A stretch of 64,000 nt of DNA from the NCBI GenBank assembly GCA_032622095.1, contig CP136064.1:181384011-181448010 (forward strand), read 5' to 3'. The position numbers and the translations under genes were made by a program. Of this stretch, positions 24,298 to 34,680 are shown piece after piece. Under the pieces are notes generated by a model that made no database searches, was not told the DNA's origin, and saw only the letters and a program-made list of their open reading frames with translations. Positions within the stretch are counted from its first letter, which is position 1; each line of letters starts with the position of its first letter. Source of the stretch: Siphonodentalium dalli. Taxonomy: Eukaryota; Mollusca; Scaphopoda; Gadilida; Siphonodentaliidae.

Positions 24298-26025
24298 TTA
24301 ATCATTGTCTGAATCTTCGACCGTTAGATTTACTTCTAAGAGTTTCTTGAATTTTCTCATCGCTTCATCTGCAGCCCATTCATTATTATATCCGCGTTTG
24401 GTCAGTTTGACCATTTTCTTCATGATCGTGTTATGTATGGGTGATGTTTTCAATCGATACTGGTATTCTATTAATCGTCTATAACTTTTGAGAAACAGAA
24501 CAAACTCTGTGTCGATGGTATCCTCTTTTCCCGACATGCTCTCATCTCCCGAAATGCTCTCTTCTTCTTTCACATCATTGGTGACGCGTTTCATCATACT
24601 TTTGAATGTGTCCATCTCGTTGACACATCGCGCAGCTTTCTTAAGACCGAATACCGTTCTACTACCGACGACATTACCATCTTTTGAATCTGATAGCGTT
24701 CCTCGTTCATCTTCATCTGTATCTTCTCCGAAGAGAGTTGTTTTTGTCTCGGACATAGCTCCGTGTTCATCCGGGTCCTCAGTTAATTTTCGTTTTAACT
24801 TATTTTCTTGACACCAGTTTTTTACGTGTCTCTGAACATCATAATGATCTGCGAACAAAAGCCCGCATTCATTACAAGGGTACGACATGTCTTCTCGAAT
24901 GTCTATACGTTTCTTCTTATTAATTTCATCGAGCTCACCAGGTGGCCGTATGTCGTTAGTATAGTCATTATGTTGACCCTGGGGCACAATATAATTATAT
25001 GTTATGCCCTTCTGTTGACCAGGGAGTTCTCTGTCATCGTATTTCATCACATTCTGTTGACCCTGGGTCTCAGTGTCTTTTGTATGTTTTTTCATCACAT
25101 TCTGTTCATCTGGGTGTTCTCTGTCTTTTTGGAGATTATATTTCATGCCATTCCATTCACCCCTATGTTGGTTCGTGTCCTCTTTTAGTACATTCTGTCG
25201 CAGACGTAATGTGTCCGGTGTTGCGGCTTTTAAATCCACCAGTAGGTAACCGTACGGTTCACTCGTCGCTTCCGAAAACTCTCGAACCATACGCTGAGGA
25301 CATTCAGGATACATCTGTCTTGATAATGTTGAAATTAATCCCTTGTCGATTGGGTTATTGAACAATACCAAATATTGACAATTTCGTCGTTGCGTTGGAT
25401 CTTTGTTGTAGTAGAAATTCTGGTTCAAACTTATCAAAGATAAGTTCAAATGGTGACTTCCTTCGGAATGCAAATCATTAACTCTCTGGTCTTTTGATGA
25501 AGTTTGCATCAAGTCATCGAGTATAACTAGATTTTTATACCGGGGGTTGATAAGCGAATCCAAGTTTGCTGGTATTCCTCGTATAAAGTTGACCTGAGGG
25601 GTGACGGTATACTTTAATTCGTCATATAGGGGCTGCCAATATTTATAAAACCATATTATTCTGTCAGGTGAGGGTGATATTTTTGAGGCAGACTTTTGTA
25701 GTAAGGTTTTCACGAAGTATGTCTTACCACAAGATGTCGGTCCACTTACACATGCCGTGAATGGATGCTTGAAAATAAAATCTTCATGGACATTGGCCAT
25801 TGGATCATCAAAGCAGGATGTTATGTCGCTTGGTGGCTGTTGTTGTTGTTGTTGTTGTTGTTGGGGGTGATGATACTGTTGTTGTTGTTGTTGTTGTTGT
25901 TGTTGTGGCTGATGATACTGTTGTTGTTGTTGTTGTTCTGAAGGCGTGTGTTTAACTTTGATATGACGCTTCAAACTATCTTGCCAAGCATAGACACTTA
26001 AGCACTCTTCACATTGATACTTCAT
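24298..26025 (-). CDS. Zinc finger/polyQ/packaging-type ATPase (copy C, 575 aa)
   Basis: This is the left-arm gene of the complete palindrome, intact from ATG at 26025. Domains are as in copies A and B: C2H2 finger, polyQ, P-loop ATPase, C2HC finger, acidic end. It is seven residues shorter than copy A, all in the CAA repeats, which points to replication slippage after the duplication. It carries Val in QQNVMKYDD, shared with copy A and not with the right-arm genes. Either the gene is young or its frame is under selection; the copies are too alike to tell. Confidence 0.85.
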   Translation of the reverse strand: MKYQCEECLSVYAWQDSLKRHIKVKHTPSEQQQQQQYHQPQQQQQQQQQQYHHPQQQQQQQQQPPSDITSCFDDPMANVHEDFIFKHPFTACVSGPTSCGKTYFVKTLLQKSASKISPSPDRIIWFYKYWQPLYDELKYTVTPQVNFIRGIPANLDSLINPRYKNLVILDDLMQTSSKDQRVNDLHSEGSHHLNLSLISLNQNFYYNKDPTQRRNCQYLVLFNNPIDKGLISTLSRQMYPECPQRMVREFSEATSEPYGYLLVDLKAATPDTLRLRQNVLKEDTNQHRGEWNGMKYNLQKDREHPDEQNVMKKHTKDTETQGQQNVMKYDDRELPGQQKGITYNYIVPQGQHNDYTNDIRPPGELDEINKKKRIDIREDMSYPCNECGLLFADHYDVQRHVKNWCQENKLKRKLTEDPDEHGAMSETKTTLFGEDTDEDERGTLSDSKDGNVVGSRTVFGLKKAARCVNEMDTFKSMMKRVTNDVKEEESISGDESMSGKEDTIDTEFVLFLKSYRRLIEYQYRLKTSPIHNTIMKKMVKLTKRGYNNEWAADEAMRKFKKLLEVNLTVEDSDND

Positions 26026-26670
26026 TTAACTAGTTCAGGCTGTCGTTCACAACGTCTCTTAGTGTTGTTTGTACTGGATACAAATTTATCACATTAGCTA
26101 CAATACAACCTACCTATCCAAATGTCAATGCAATTATGAGTGATTTCAATATGAACACTCTATTATATAGATATGTGTAACCTGGTGACTGACATGATGA
26201 TACAGTTATGCACTAAATAATGGACTGCTTAACCACAGCAGAATTATAGGTAACTTTTCAGGAGTTAGTCGGAAATATGGCTTGTTGCCATTCATCGGAA
26301 AGCTCTCGCCTCAGGCGGTGGCGGCGCCGGCGGCGGCGGCGGCGGCACCGCCGCCGCAGTAAAATACCACAATGCCGCCGCCTGCGGCGAGAGCTTTCCG
26401 ATGAATGGCAACAAGCCATATTTCCGACTAACTCCTGAAAAGTTACCTATAATTCTGCTGTGGTTAAGCAGTCCATTATTTAGTGCATAACTGTATCATC
26501 ATGTCAGTCACCAGGTTACACATATCTATATAATAGAGTGTTCATATTGAAATCACTCATAATTGCATTGACATTTGGATAGGTAGGTTGTATTGTAGCT
26601 AATGTGATAAATTTGTATCCAGTACAAACAACACTAAGAGACGTTGTGAACGACAGCCTGAACTAGTTAA
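26026..26670. promoter_or_regulatory. Palindrome centre of the complete element
   Basis: This is the divergent 5' region between copies C and D, matching the unit-1 centre. The spacer 26311-26385 is GGC/CCG-rich and three bases shorter than in unit 1. Single-strand folding could form a very stable stem from the arms capped by this spacer. Confidence 0.5.
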
Positions 26671-26758
26671 ATAAAGTATCAATGTGAAGAGTGCTTAAGT
26701 GTCTATGCTTGGCAAGATAGTTTGAAGCGTCATATCAAAGTTAAACACACGCCTTCAG

Positions 26759-26789
<31 letters not shown>

Positions 26790-26801
26790 GTATCATCAGC
26801 C

Positions 26802-26834
<33 letters not shown>

Positions 26835-28407
26835 GTATCATCACCCCCAACAACAACAACAACAACAGCCACCAAGCGACATAACATCCTGCTTTGATGA
26901 TCCAATGGCCAATGTCCATGAAGATTTTATTTTCAAGCATCCATTCACGGCATGTGTAAGTGGACCGACATCTTGTGGTAAGACATACTTCGTGAAAACC
27001 TTACTACAAAAGTCTGCCTCAAAAATATCACCCTCACCTGACAGAATAATATGGTTTTATAAATATTGGCAGCCCCTATATGACGAATTAAAGTATACCG
27101 TCACCCCTCAGGTCAACTTTATACGAGGAATACCAGCAAACTTGGATTCGCTTATCAACCCCCGGTATAAAAATCTAGTTATACTCGATGACTTGATGCA
27201 AACTTCATCAAAAGACCAGAGAGTTAATGATTTGCATTCCGAAGGAAGTCACCATTTGAACTTATCTTTGATAAGTTTGAACCAGAATTTCTACTACAAC
27301 AAAGATCCAACGCAACGACGAAATTGTCAATATTTGGTATTGTTCAATAACCCAATCGACAAGGGATTAATTTCAACATTATCAAGACAGATGTATCCTG
27401 AATGTCCTCAGCGTATGGTTCGAGAGTTTTCGGAAGCGACGAGTGAACCGTACGGTTACCTACTGGTGGATTTAAAAGCCGCAACACCGGACACATTACG
27501 TCTGCGACAGAATGTACTAAAAGAGGACACGAACCAACATAGGGGTGAATGGAATGGCATGAAATATAATCTCCAAAAAGACAGAGAACACCCAGATGAA
27601 CAGAATGTGATGAAAAAACATACAAAAGACACTGAGACCCAGGGTCAACAGAATGCGATGAAATACGATGACAGAGAACTCCCTGGTCAACAGAAGGGCA
27701 TAACATATAATTATATTGTGCCCCAGGGTCAACATAATGACTATACTAACGACATACGGCCACCTGGTGAGCTCGATGAAATTAATAAGAAGAAACGTAT
27801 AGACATTCGAGAAGACATGTCGTACCCTTGTAATGAATGCGGGCTTTTGTTCGCAGATCATTATGATGTTCAGAGACACGTAAAAAACTGGTGTCAAGAA
27901 AATAAGTTAAAACGAAAATTAACTGAGGACCCGGATGAACACGGAGCTATGTCCGAGACAAAAACAACTCTCTTCGGAGAAGATACAGATGAAGATGAAC
28001 GAGGAACGCTATCAGATTCAAAAGATGGTAATGTCGTCGGTAGTAGAACGGTATTCGGTCTTAAGAAAGCTGCGCGATGTGTCAACGAGATGGACACATT
28101 CAAAAGTATGATGAAACGCGTCACCAATGATGTGAAAGAAGAAGAGAGCATTTCGGGAGATGAGAGCATGTCGGGAAAAGAGGATACCATCGACACAGAG
28201 TTTGTTCTGTTTCTCAAAAGTTATAGACGATTAATAGAATACCAGTATCGATTGAAAACATCACCCATACATAACACGATCATGAAGAAAATGGTCAAAC
28301 TGACCAAACGCGGATATAATAATGAATGGGCTGCAGATGAAGCGATGAGAAAATTCAAGAAACTCTTAGAAGTAAATCTAACGGTCGAAGATTCAGACAA
28401 TGATTAA
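26671..28407 (+). pseudogene. ATPase gene copy D, start codon changed to ATA
   Basis: This is the right-arm gene of the complete palindrome. The frame is open throughout, but the codon matching the ATG of copy B reads ATA (26671-26673), so the normal start is lost. The first finger is therefore probably not made unless a non-ATG codon is used; the next in-frame ATG lies after the polyQ region, at MANVHEDF, just before the ATPase. All ATPase motifs, the second finger and the stop are intact. It shares Ala in QQNAMKYDD with copy B. Confidence 0.75.
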
Positions 28408-29436
28408 ATTTCAATAAACTTCATCAACATGTTATTCTCGTCTTCGTTATATATCTATAAGTGGGGAGGGGGGTTTGTATAGCGAGAATGCTCCTTTAAT
28501 ATTCACACACCAATATTACATAACGTCCCTTACCTCGTGTCACTTTAACATTCCACACACCGTGTGTGCATTATCCCCCTTTAAGTATGTCATAGCATGG
28601 GTACATGTAAGATAATATAACACTATGACTATGTCTGTATCTGTTGTTGGTAAGATGTGAAATATAAATTTCAGTTCATTCGTGTAGTAATTTCGTATAT
28701 GTTCAACGCTCTTCATTCGTGCGCTTGTATTGTTAACATTCCTTCATAATGAGTGTCCCTTTAGAGTGTCTTGTGTTCCTTTAAGATTCATACACCAATA
28801 TTACATCACGTCCCTTGTTTCGTGTAACTTTAACTCCTTGAGTGTATTGCCCCTTCGAATGATGTCATAGCATGGGTACATGTAAGATAGTATAACACTA
28901 TGACTATGTCTGTATCTGTTGTTGGTAAGACGTGAAATATAAATTTCAGTTCATTCGTGTAATAATTTCGTATATGTTCAACGCTCTTCATTCGTAAGAG
29001 TAATTATGACCTCCGGCTTCGTGCCGATTGTGTACTGAGCTGACACCGGGGATAAATTGACCAATGACTGCTATTGTACTGAGCTGACACCGGGGATAAA
29101 TTGACCAATGACTGCCATTGTATCCTTTGACAGATATGCGTGCGCAGACTCGTTTGATGTTCGCTATCGCATTACTATGTTTTAATAGCCGAGCCTTCAC
29201 TTCTCGTCTGACTCTCTTACCGACAAGACCTGTCTACACAGTACTTCTCCGGCAGACTATTCATCCACTGGTAGGCCTACATACAGGTATGCCCTAAATA
29301 ATGGACTGCTTAACCACAGCAGAATTATAGGTAACTTTTCAGGAGTTAGTCGGAAATATGACTTGCATCGGAAATAAAATCTTCATGGACATTGGCCATT
29401 GGATCATCAAAGCAGGATGTTATGTCACTTGGTGAC

Positions 29437-29472
<36 letters not shown>

Positions 29473-30544
29473 GGCTTAACCACAGCAGAATTATAGGTAA
29501 CTTTTCGTCATCTTCATTATATTGAAATTTTTGGTATACAAAATGAGCGTAAGTGTGAATGGAGTGATAAGTGGTTATTACGTAATGTTGTTATAACAAT
29601 GACACCGAAGCAATTTCTATAATTGAGTGTCTCACGACCTGACGTATTATGTATGCATGTTTTTTGGATAACTAATTATCGTGTTAATGTTAACAATGAC
29701 ACAGTTTATAAACCTTAATTAATACTAACCCGTTAAACAACTAATTCTGCTCAGACATTAAATCGATATGTTTTCTGAATGGCATATAACTGTGAACGGG
29801 AATATAATAGAATTCATTTGGTAAAGCAAGGTGTGAAAGACACATTGTTACCCACAATGTCGTGTGTGATCACGTGTACATAATATGTTCCATCGAATAT
29901 GACAATTCATTCTGGGGGTTGTAATTTCACATTACCCTTTTCGTCCACTCGTGATTCAAGATAGTACATCTCAATACTTCCAATAATTCACGATAATACA
30001 CACCTGTCATATACTCAATAACTTCATCTGGGATAGAGAGAGTGTAAAGAATAAACGCTCTTTATTATTTATGTAAAAGTAATGGTGTCTATTTTCAGGT
30101 ATGCCAATTATATGAACTGCGTCCGATAAACACTGGAATGTATGCATTCATACCGATGGTCACAATGTCCAATAAAGCTATTTCTAAACATCGATTAATA
30201 ATTTCATGAAAAATATTTGAACAAAAAAAATAACGAAAGATATTACACGCAAATAATTTAACATTCGACATTTTTTAATATCGAGATTATCAGAAACCGA
30301 AAACTCGTTATAAATTTTTTATTTAAACTTTTTTTTTTAGAGAAATAATTTTGGGGGGTTTTGAAATTTTTTCTTTTTTTGAAATTTGGGGATTTTGAAA
30401 TTTTTTGGAAAAAATAAATTTTGGAAGTTTTGAATTTTTTTTGGGGTTTTTGATATTTTGGGAATATTTTAGTACAACCAATTTTAGACCCACAAATTCT
30501 ATTTTTAGATGTGACACTAACGAGCCAGCTATTCTTCTTCTCTC

Positions 30545-31858
30545 CACGATTTAAAGTTGATCGGCGAACCTACGATTTTTATTTTCGAATTATTCCATAC
30601 AGTTGAGGCCATAATAGTATTATTTGAATTATTTAATCGCATAAATTTACACCATGCGGCGAATACATCTCACCAGAATGTATTTGCGAACTTGTCTGTT
30701 TGCTTTACAATATAATTTACGTGATAAGTGAGAATATTTTAGGAAAGGGTTGGCATTGCATAGTGAAGGCCATTTCGATTGTTTGCAAACCAAGCGTCGT
30801 ATCCAGGTAATTTTCATGGCGCTATCAAAGTTTTCGACATTAATCATGTTCAACCCTCCGTGCATATGTTCGGCACATAATTGTTTTCTTTTTATTCTAT
30901 CGCGTTTGGAATTCCAAAGAAATTATAGACTGGTATTTAGGGTTTTCATAAAGTCTGTATCTGGACTTGAGTGAGTTACAAATAGGTGTGTCAATTTTGG
31001 TAAGATAAGGGATTCGACAACTGTTATTCTAACTAAAGGGATCAGGAGTCTGTTTCAAAACATTTTGTGATCTTTTCTATATCTTCGAGTTTGTAAGTGT
31101 GTGTAGTTTTATTCATGTTTGTTAAATTAGTGTCGAAATGTATCCCTAGCAAATTAAAAGTGTTTACAGTTGACATGTTTAATTCCCTAAGAACTTGTCT
31201 TATTTTAGAATGTGAACCTATCCCTATCCATGCTGCTTGACATTTTTCAGGATTTATGCGCAGACCAGATACCCGAGCAAATTCTTCAAGCCTTAGTGTT
31301 AAGTACGATTCGCGTAGACAATTTTCAGAACCATCAAGAATGAGCGTCGTGTCGTCCGCATATTGTGTTATTTTGTATTCTGAACCACCGAGGAATATCC
31401 CTTTAATTGTATTGTTTTGGCGTATCGTAAGCGCCAAAACTTCGGCACAGAGGAGAAAGATATACGGGGATATTGGGTCACCCTGGCGGCAGCCTCTAAC
31501 TAACATGAAGCTCTGAGAAAGTAGACAACGAATAGAAAGTCACATCTCTATAAGTGGTGTTCGGGATTGTAGCAGTTGTATCCCTCAGTTGTTTGTATGC
31601 TTGCTGGTGTCCTGTTTCCTGTTTGAATGATACCGCATTTTGCAGCTCTGAAAAAAATGACCATTAATCAGAATATATGAGCTGGCATTCTCATATAAAA
31701 TTGATAGCAATTTCTTTATAGAATCTCCAAATTAAAAAGGTCAAGACATTTTCTTATAAATGACCAGGAAACAGTGGCATATGCTTTTCAAAATCAATAA
31801 GAAGTAGTAGGCCAGATTTATTTTCTTGTTTTCTCCTGTGAATTATGTCATATATTAG
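30545..31858 (-). mobile_element. Tx1/L1-like LINE, 5'-truncated reverse transcriptase part
   Basis: The coding runs on the minus strand: DIIHRRKQENKSGLLLLIDFEK (palm motif A; 31855-31780), then after a 127-bp insert RGCRQGDPISPYIFLL and QYADDTTLILDG (YADD active site, 31500-31320), LRINPEKCQAAWIG, GGLNMINVENFDSAMKITWI (30860-30800), and VWNNSKIKIVG just before the palindrome. The 5' end at 31858 abuts GCAAAGCAGACATAT (31859-31873), which matches GCAAAGCAGAAATAT at 10943-10957. That is a 15-bp target duplication with one change, so this copy was inserted already truncated. Frame breaks make it inactive. Confidence 0.8.
31517..31643 (-). pseudogene. 127-bp gene A fragment inserted in the LINE
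   Basis: This stretch matches 32003-32066 plus 33599-33655 of gene A, which are separated there by a later transposon. It sits between NGHFFQ-coding and RGCRQGDP-coding LINE sequence. AGCTCTGA occurs on both sides (31509-31516 and 31644-31651), as expected for a target duplication. It has no poly-A and no terminal repeats. Confidence 0.65.
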
Positions 31859-32069
31859 CAAAGCAGACATATTAGTGATTTGTGTTGGAGACCGCAATAG
31901 TGAATTGTATGCACTCCATGTTGAGACTTCATTGTTGTACATTGCTCGCAGGTATCATCAAAGGTAGATTGTCTACACTCATTCAATCCCAGTGTGTTGT
32001 AAGTAGGCAACGAATAGAAAGTCACATTTCTATAAATGGGGTTTGGGATATTCTCTGTTGTATCCCTGA
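31859..32069 (-). pseudogene. Gene A segment between LINE and Harbinger-like element
   Basis: Minus-strand coding pieces read LRDTTENIPNPIYRNVTFYS, then STWSAYNSLLRSPTQITNM just before the LINE. The next gene A segment in protein order is at 10957, confirming that the LINE with everything inside it was inserted here. Confidence 0.6.
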
Positions 32070-33595
32070 GGCCCGTTCCAAACGACGGATTTTTGTCGAC
32101 TCGAATCTAATTGTATTAAATCCGTCGGTGATGCGACTGCGGTCAATTTTGTTTCAGACGGACGCATCTTCGTCGCGTCGAATCTAATACATCGGTTCAT
32201 TTATTTAAAGGTGGATTCCCGGTTACCGTCACAAAATGGTCACGCGTAGATATAGATGCCTATATATACCGGTATGTTATACATATATATACTAAAATAC
32301 AGTATAAATTATGTATAAATATATGCGCGATTGCAGCGCGAATATATATGAGCATAATATACTATAAATGGCGCTACAAATAAATGTTATATCGTGCAAC
32401 CAATTGCCATATATGTGTATACCATGCATGTAAATACAGGTATATAAGAATTATTATAAATAAGATACTACCACCCCTACCCTTATAATAAGAAATACCG
32501 GAATATATGAATTATTATAAATAAGAGGTTACCACCCCTATACCCCTCATAATAAGTAATGCCGGTATATATGAATTATTATAAATAAGATCAGTGGTAC
32601 CACCCCTACCCCCTTATAATAAGGAATACCGGAATATATTAATTATTATAAATCATAGGCTACCACCTATATCCTTTATGATAAGGAATACCGGTATCTA
32701 TGAATTATTATAAATCATAGGCTATCATCCCTACCCTCATAAATAAGAGGTTACCACCCCTATACACCTTATAATAAGGAATACCGGTATATATAAATTA
32801 TTATAAATCATAGGCTACCACTCTGCCCCTTATAACAAGTAATACCTGAATATATGAATTATTATAAATAAGAGGTTACCACCCATATACCCCTCATAAT
32901 AAGTAATATCGGTATATATGAATTATTATAAATCAGTGGTACCACCTCTGCCCCTTATAATAAGTAATACCGGTATATATTAATTATTATACATCAGAGA
33001 CTACCACCCTTATTCCTTACAATAAGGAATATCGGTCTATATGAATTAGTATAAATCAGTTGCTACAACCCCTACCCCTTATACCGGTATATATGGATTA
33101 TTATAAATCAATGATACTATATCCATTATAAGATGTGAGTCAGTGACATGCCATGTTCGTTGAGGAATAAAACTACCAAAATAATTACAATTTGCACAAT
33201 GTTACCTAAGCAATGCTTATAGATATATCTTTCTTTATAACAAAGAGAGCGTGCGACAAATGACGTCATGTTGGTATTTCCGCAGATAAGGGGAACCCCC
33301 TCATTATTATACCATTATCATATCATTATCATATCATTTGCATTCGTTCTTCAGTAACTTTCGGCTCTTCTCGTCACATGTGTTAGATTCGAGTCATCAA
33401 AAATCCGTCGTTTGAAACCAAGACGGATTTCAGACGCATCACCGACGAAGATTCGTCTGAATTGGACGAGATTCGTCTGTGATGCGTCTGACACGGATCT
33501 AATTGTTTCAAACGTCGCATTTTTGACGCATTTAATACAATTGTGGGTCTGGTATTAGATTCGAGTCGACAAAAATCCATCGTTTGGAACGGGCC
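32070..33595. mobile_element. Harbinger-like element with a satellite core
   Basis: The terminal inverted repeats GGCCCGTTCCAAACGA... (32070) and ...TCGTTTGGAACGGGCC (33595, one mismatch inside) enclose 1526 bp. Flanks are TGA and TCA; the undisturbed gene A fragment at 31579 reads CCCTCAGTTG, so a 3-bp TCA duplication is likely. Sub-terminal DNA is rich in ATTCGTCTG-type and GACGCATC-type motifs in both orientations. There is no transposase, so the element is non-autonomous. Confidence 0.65.
32440..33115. repeat. Satellite array, about 11 units of 60-65 bp
   Basis: Each unit has the pattern GAATTATTATAAATMA, then GGYTACCACCCCTA, CCCCTTATAATAAGGAAT and ACCGGTATATAT. Units are 85-95 percent alike by eye; one near 32740 is truncated. 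The array fills the core of the Harbinger-like element, an arrangement known from bivalve repeat families that carry tandem cores. Confidence 0.8.
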
Positions 33596-34680
33596 TCAGT
33601 TGTGTGTATGCTTTCTGGTGTCCTGTTTCCAGTTTGAATGATACCGCATTTTGAAGTTGGCCGTTAGCCGCCTGTAGAATGCATGTCCCGTGGAATTGTG
33701 CTATTCCATCGTGGGTATCATTTTTCAAATCTACATTGTCTATCGCAAAACACTCTGGTTTCAGGAATGAGATGGTTAGGGATACAGGTGGATGTACGAC
33801 TGCATGCTGGTGAGTTTTCTCGGCAATGGCTGTCTCAGAAAGATTCGTCTGAGCAAGATGTTCTATCAATAGCTTGCAACGAGTCTGTTGCTGTAAGAAC
33901 AAACCAAGTCCAACGTTTAATGGTGTTTCTCGAGCAGTGCGAAGTTGAGCTAGAGTTACCTCCTTTGGTTTGTGCCGGACCTGTCGATCTGAACGAAAGT
34001 TCTGAGGAATGACATTTGTAACCATTGCCACTTCCCTTCGAACGACTGCGGAACGTTCTCCGTGCATGTCAATACTTTCCGTGTGGGGTGTGCAAATCAG
34101 CAACCATCTGATGAATGTGGAAAGCATGTGTTGAGGTACATGCATATTCAGTGAATTCACCAGAGAACTCCCTACATAGTTGCGTTTTTAACACGCGGCG
34201 TAGAACTTGTGTGACTTTCAGCATTGCCTTCATATATTCTGCGCTATCCCCGTCAAATGCCGACAGAACTGTCGATCCAATGGTGTCATTAATAATTTGC
34301 GTTAGATGATATAAACGATAGGAGTGAATCAGATGCGCAGTTGATATATTGTCCATTATAAGGGTCTTGATGTAAGCTCTATAATTGTCACTCACATTGT
34401 CAACCAACATGTTTCGATACATATCATTCACGGTGGACATGTTTAAGAACGGTGACCTGTTTTCGTCAAGGTAGGTTTCCACGAAATACATTATTTGATA
34501 TAATTCTTGACATTTCCCCGACCCTCATGCAGGTCTACTCTGCTCGCACGTAACTTTATTCTGTCCATTGGACAACATGGCAAGTGGTATTTACAGTCAT
34601 TTGCAACAGCGTCAGATGGGTCACACACAGCATTGAGCCTTGTTTCCAAGCACATATCCTTCACACATATTTAGTACCAT
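33596..34680 (-). pseudogene. Gene A, N-terminal part, decayed
   Basis: Minus-strand pieces in order: MCLETRLNAVCD (about 34655), YRNMLVDNVSDNYRAYIKTL (34420-34360), VHSYRLYHLTQIIND-like and SAEYMKAMLKVTQVLRR (34240-34190), QHMLSTFIRWLLICTP (34130), FRSDRQVRHKPKE (33990), LGLFLQQQTRCKLLIEHL (33920-33865), FAIDNVDLKNDTHDG (33750-33705) and FHGTCILQAANGQLQNAVSF. The FAIDN..DTxDG...HG motif is the most conserved part of this family in my memory and could be an acidic catalytic site. A frame change occurs near 34150. The true N-terminus lies upstream or is lost. Confidence 0.6.

Larger units (their letters stand above)
20433..30255. repeat. Tandem duplication, unit 2
   Basis: This is the second copy of the unit starting at 10585. 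Unlike unit 1, its palindrome continues past the duplication point to a full right end at 30538, followed by the 5' half of the LINE. That makes unit 2 the copy with the original right-hand flank, while unit 1 keeps the original left-hand flank. Confidence 0.85.
22148..30538. mobile_element. Palindromic Polinton-like element, complete copy (8391 bp)
   Basis: The element begins AGAAGAATAGCTGGCTCGTT and ends with its exact reverse complement at 30538. TCTCTC flanks it on both sides (22142-22147 and 30539-30544). Removing it and one TCTCTC would rejoin the host LINE in frame around the residues SWR and AGIYF. The left arm is 22148-26310, the spacer 75 bp, the right arm 26386-30538, so the whole element is one inverted repeat. 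A 6-bp target duplication and long inverted ends starting AG are known marks of Polintons/Mavericks, and the only intact gene is a packaging-type ATPase. DNA polymerase B, integrase, protease and capsid genes are absent, so it must be non-autonomous. Alternative: an unknown family of fold-back transposon. Confidence 0.75.

Noticed and set aside
12301-30538. Assembly artefact as the explanation of the palindromes
   Set aside because: Not fully excluded, but arm-specific substitutions shared by both units, different polyQ lengths, and a correct 6-bp target duplication in a LINE on both outer sides argue against it.
32440-33115. Regular repeats resembling a CRISPR array
   Set aside because: Units are contiguous and alike along their full length, with no unique spacers; eukaryotic satellite inside a transposon.
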